A DNA stretch of 64,000 nt, from contig NZ_CP109162.1 in the NCBI RefSeq assembly GCF_035920445.1, positions 7,068,001 to 7,132,000 on the forward strand. The letters run 5' to 3'. The translations under genes and the position numbers were made by a program. This document shows positions 61,975-64,000 of the stretch, one piece after another (within the stretch, counting starts at the first letter, position 1; each line of letters opens with the position of its first letter). Source of the stretch: Nocardia sp. NBC_01730 (GTDB taxonomy: Bacteria; Actinomycetota; Actinomycetes; Mycobacteriales; Mycobacteriaceae). The notes under the pieces are model-generated. The model made no database searches. It had not been told where the DNA came from and worked only from the letters and a program-made list of their open reading frames with translations.

Positions 61975-62808
61975 ATGGCATTCGACAGTCTCGGACGGTT
62001 CGGAGTGTGGCGGGCGTACAACGGGTTCAGCCCGGAGGACGCGCGGGAGTTGGAGCAGCTGGGCTACGGCACGCTGTGGTTGGGCGCCTCACCGCCCGCG
62101 GATCTCGCTTCGGTCGAGCCGTTGTTGGAGGCGACCGAGACGATCACCGTGGCCACCAGCATCGTGAACATCTGGGCGTCGTCGGCGAAGGAGGCCGCCG
62201 AATCGTTCCACCGGATCGAGGCGCGTTTCCCCGGCCGGTTCCTGCTCGGCGTCGGCGCCGGGCACCCCGAACACACCGGTGAATACCGCAAGCCCTACGA
62301 CGCGCTGGTCGAGTACCTCGACGAACTCGACGCCGCTGGTGTGCCCGTCGAGCGCCGCGCGGTGGCCGCGCTCGGCCCGCGCGTGCTGAAACTGGCCGCC
62401 GAGCGGTCCGCGGGCGCGCTGCCGTATTTCGTGCCGCCGGAGCACACCGCGCAGGCCCGCCGCACGATCGGCCCTGATGCCCTGCTGGCGACCGAGCACA
62501 AGGTCGCGCTGACCGACGATCCGAGCAAGGCGCACGCGATAGCCGATGGGACGATCGGGTTCTACCTCGGCCTGACGAACTACGTGTCGAACCTTCGCCG
62601 GTTCGGCTTCACCGACGCCGACCTCACCACTCCACCCGGCGATCGGGTGTTCGACGCCGTCGTCGCGCACGGCACGCCGGAACAGGTCGCCGCCCGATTG
62701 ATCGAACACCTCGACGCGGGCGCGAACCACGTGGCCCCGCAGATCCTCGGCGACGACTACCTCGCGGCGCTGCGCATACTCGCGCCGTTGCTCGCCGAAA
62801 GGTCCTGA
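61975..62808 (+). CDS. LLM-class F420-dependent oxidoreductase
   Basis: 277 residues of the luciferase-like fold: FGVWRAYNGFSPEDARELE at the start, an ATSIVNIW strand, and the GRFLLGVGAGHPEH motif. The TIGR-type short actinobacterial subfamily often uses F420. Substrate unknown. The start is an ATG 34 codons after a long upstream open stretch that overlaps hsp20 on the other strand. Confidence 0.85.
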   Translation: MAFDSLGRFGVWRAYNGFSPEDARELEQLGYGTLWLGASPPADLASVEPLLEATETITVATSIVNIWASSAKEAAESFHRIEARFPGRFLLGVGAGHPEHTGEYRKPYDALVEYLDELDAAGVPVERRAVAALGPRVLKLAAERSAGALPYFVPPEHTAQARRTIGPDALLATEHKVALTDDPSKAHAIADGTIGFYLGLTNYVSNLRRFGFTDADLTTPPGDRVFDAVVAHGTPEQVAARLIEHLDAGANHVAPQILGDDYLAALRILAPLLAERS

Positions 62809-62832
62809 GCTTCCCCTCGAGCACACGAACTC

Positions 62833-62869
62833 GTTCGGTCCTCCGCGTCAGCCGGGGGCCGAACCCGTT
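62833..62869 (+). terminator. Possible terminator after the oxidoreductase gene
   Basis: GTTCGGTCC pairs with GGGCCGAAC (one G-T pair), followed by CCGTTTTC. The stem is 9 bp. Confidence 0.5.
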
Positions 62870-63002
62870 TTCACACACAGGGGCTTTGCCACGATCGTCC
62901 TAAGGGACTGTTAGGAAGCGAACAGAGCCATTCCGTCGGGCCTGTGACTGCCGACACACTGATCTTCGACGACGCGATGAGGCGTCGGAGTGAGGAGATC
63001 TT

Positions 63003-64000
63003 GTGACTACGACACAGCCAGTAGGCGAGCGCCGGGTGGTCGCGAACGTTCTGCGCGGATCCATCGGCAACCTCGTCGAGTGGTACGACTGGTACGTTTA
63101 CGCCGCATTCAGCGTGTACTTCGCGAAGACGTTCTTCCCCAAGGATGATCCGACGGCGCAGCTGTTGTCCACCGCCGCCGTGTTCGCCGTCGGCTTCCTG
63201 ATGCGTCCGATCGGTGGCTGGGCGCTGGGCCGGTACGCGGACAGGTTCGGTCGTCGCTCGGCGCTGACCCTGTCGGTGACCGTAATGGCCGCGGGCTCGT
63301 TGATGATCGCGGTGACGCCTGGATATCAGACAATCGGCCTGGCCGCGCCCGCCTTACTGCTTGTGGCCCGGCTGCTGCAAGGTCTCTCGGTCGGCGGTGA
63401 GTACGCCACCAGCGCGACCTATCTGTCCGAGGTGGCCTCTGCGGGCAAGCGCGGGTTCTACTCCAGCTTCCAGTACGTGACCCTGGTCGCTGGCCAGCTC
63501 GTCGCGCTCGGGGTGCAGATCGTGCTGCAGCAGTTCCTCGACACCGCCCAGATGAACAACTGGGGTTGGCGGATTCCGTTCGTGATCGGCGCGGCCGGTG
63601 CGCTGATCGTGATGTGGCTGCGGCGCGGCATGGACGAGTCCGAGCAATTCCGTGCCGAATCCGCGCGGGCGAACAGCACAGCCGAAGCCGTGTCGGCCGG
63701 ATCCGCGGGTGTGCAGAAGTCGCGCGGTTCGCTGCGCATCCTGTTGCAGTATCCGCGCGAATGTCTGCTGGTTATCGGGCTGACGCTGGGTGGAACCGTC
63801 GCTTTCTACACGTACACGACCTACATGCAGAAGTTCATGATCAACACCTCTGGCATCTCCAAGTCGACCGTCGCGTGGATCAACTTCGTCGCGCTGCTGG
63901 TCTTCGTCGTGCTGCAGCCGCTGGCCGGCGCGCTGTCGGATCGGGTCGGCAGGCGCAAATTGCTGATCTTCTTCGGCGTCGCGGGCACCGTGCTGACCGT
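63003..64000 (+). CDS. kgtP: MHS-family MFS transporter, alpha-ketoglutarate permease-like (partial)
   Basis: 332 codons are visible from GTG at 63003 (GAGGAG nine bases upstream), and the gene runs off the right edge. The sequence has the MHS signatures GNLVEWYDWYVYA, GFLMRPIGGW, the GRYADRFGRR loop, RLLQGLSVGGEYATSATYLSE and TFYTYTTYMQK-like segments, very close in layout to E. coli KgtP. Proton-coupled uptake of 2-oxoglutarate or a similar carboxylate is likely. Confidence 0.85.
   Translation, partial: MTTTQPVGERRVVANVLRGSIGNLVEWYDWYVYAAFSVYFAKTFFPKDDPTAQLLSTAAVFAVGFLMRPIGGWALGRYADRFGRRSALTLSVTVMAAGSLMIAVTPGYQTIGLAAPALLLVARLLQGLSVGGEYATSATYLSEVASAGKRGFYSSFQYVTLVAGQLVALGVQIVLQQFLDTAQMNNWGWRIPFVIGAAGALIVMWLRRGMDESEQFRAESARANSTAEAVSAGSAGVQKSRGSLRILLQYPRECLLVIGLTLGGTVAFYTYTTYMQKFMINTSGISKSTVAWINFVALLVFVVLQPLAGALSDRVGRRKLLIFFGVAGTVLT

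Overview
The window is high-GC actinobacterial DNA and most likely comes from Nocardia or a close relative. The evidence is a complete mycobacterial-type ESX (type VII) secretion locus with EspG, PE/PPE-like, WXG100, EccA-E and MycP genes; an XRE/DUF397 regulator pair; an F420-type luciferase-like oxidoreductase; and the actinobacterial gene order infA-rpmJ-rpsM-rpsK-rpsD-rpoA-rplQ-truA. Names rest on motifs and family knowledge read by eye; no database search was run.

Region 1 (1-25059) is one uninterrupted reading frame of at least 8341 codons, still open at the left edge of the window. It is a mosaic: an HExxH metallopeptidase-like module, sigma-factor-like helical blocks, two arrays of LacI-type helix-turn-helix pairs (seven units), a GntR-type winged helix, four papain-fold (glutamine-deamidase toxin-like) modules, a bacterial sugar transferase, a HAD phosphatase, four alpha/beta hydrolases with intact triads, and six copies of an unassigned helical module. 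Modules are separated by Pro/Ser/Glu-rich linkers that are themselves repeated, and several blocks are near-identical at DNA level. This architecture is the most unusual thing in the window.

Region 2 (25060-27637) holds a strong hairpin, a convergent DUF397/XRE regulator pair and two small unknown genes.

Region 3 (27638-55668) is the ESX locus. On the minus strand are espG plus a Gln/Ala-rich secreted-substrate-like gene, then a second copy of the substrate gene whose espG partner is reduced to a 39-codon deletion remnant. On the plus strand are small YbaB-like and EspC-like proteins, an EspA/EspE-like protein, a PE/PPE-like pair, a second full espG, and the esxB-esxA-like WXG100 pair. The machine follows: eccE(-), eccB(+), eccA(-), eccD-mycP-eccC(+). 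Beyond a decayed GntR gene and a DUF4254 gene lies an EspI-like ATPase with a very long disordered N-terminus. The expected flow is EspG binding PE/PPE-like cargo, EccC recognising WXG100 and PE/PPE signals, EccB/C/D/E forming the membrane pore, MycP as the mycosin protease and EccA as cytosolic ATPase.

Region 4 (55669-61277) is the ribosomal-protein/RNA-polymerase operon, with three families of dispersed hairpin-like repeats in its intergenic gaps. Region 5 (61278-64000) holds an Hsp20 chaperone, the luciferase-like oxidoreductase and the first part of an alpha-ketoglutarate permease-like transporter that runs off the right edge.
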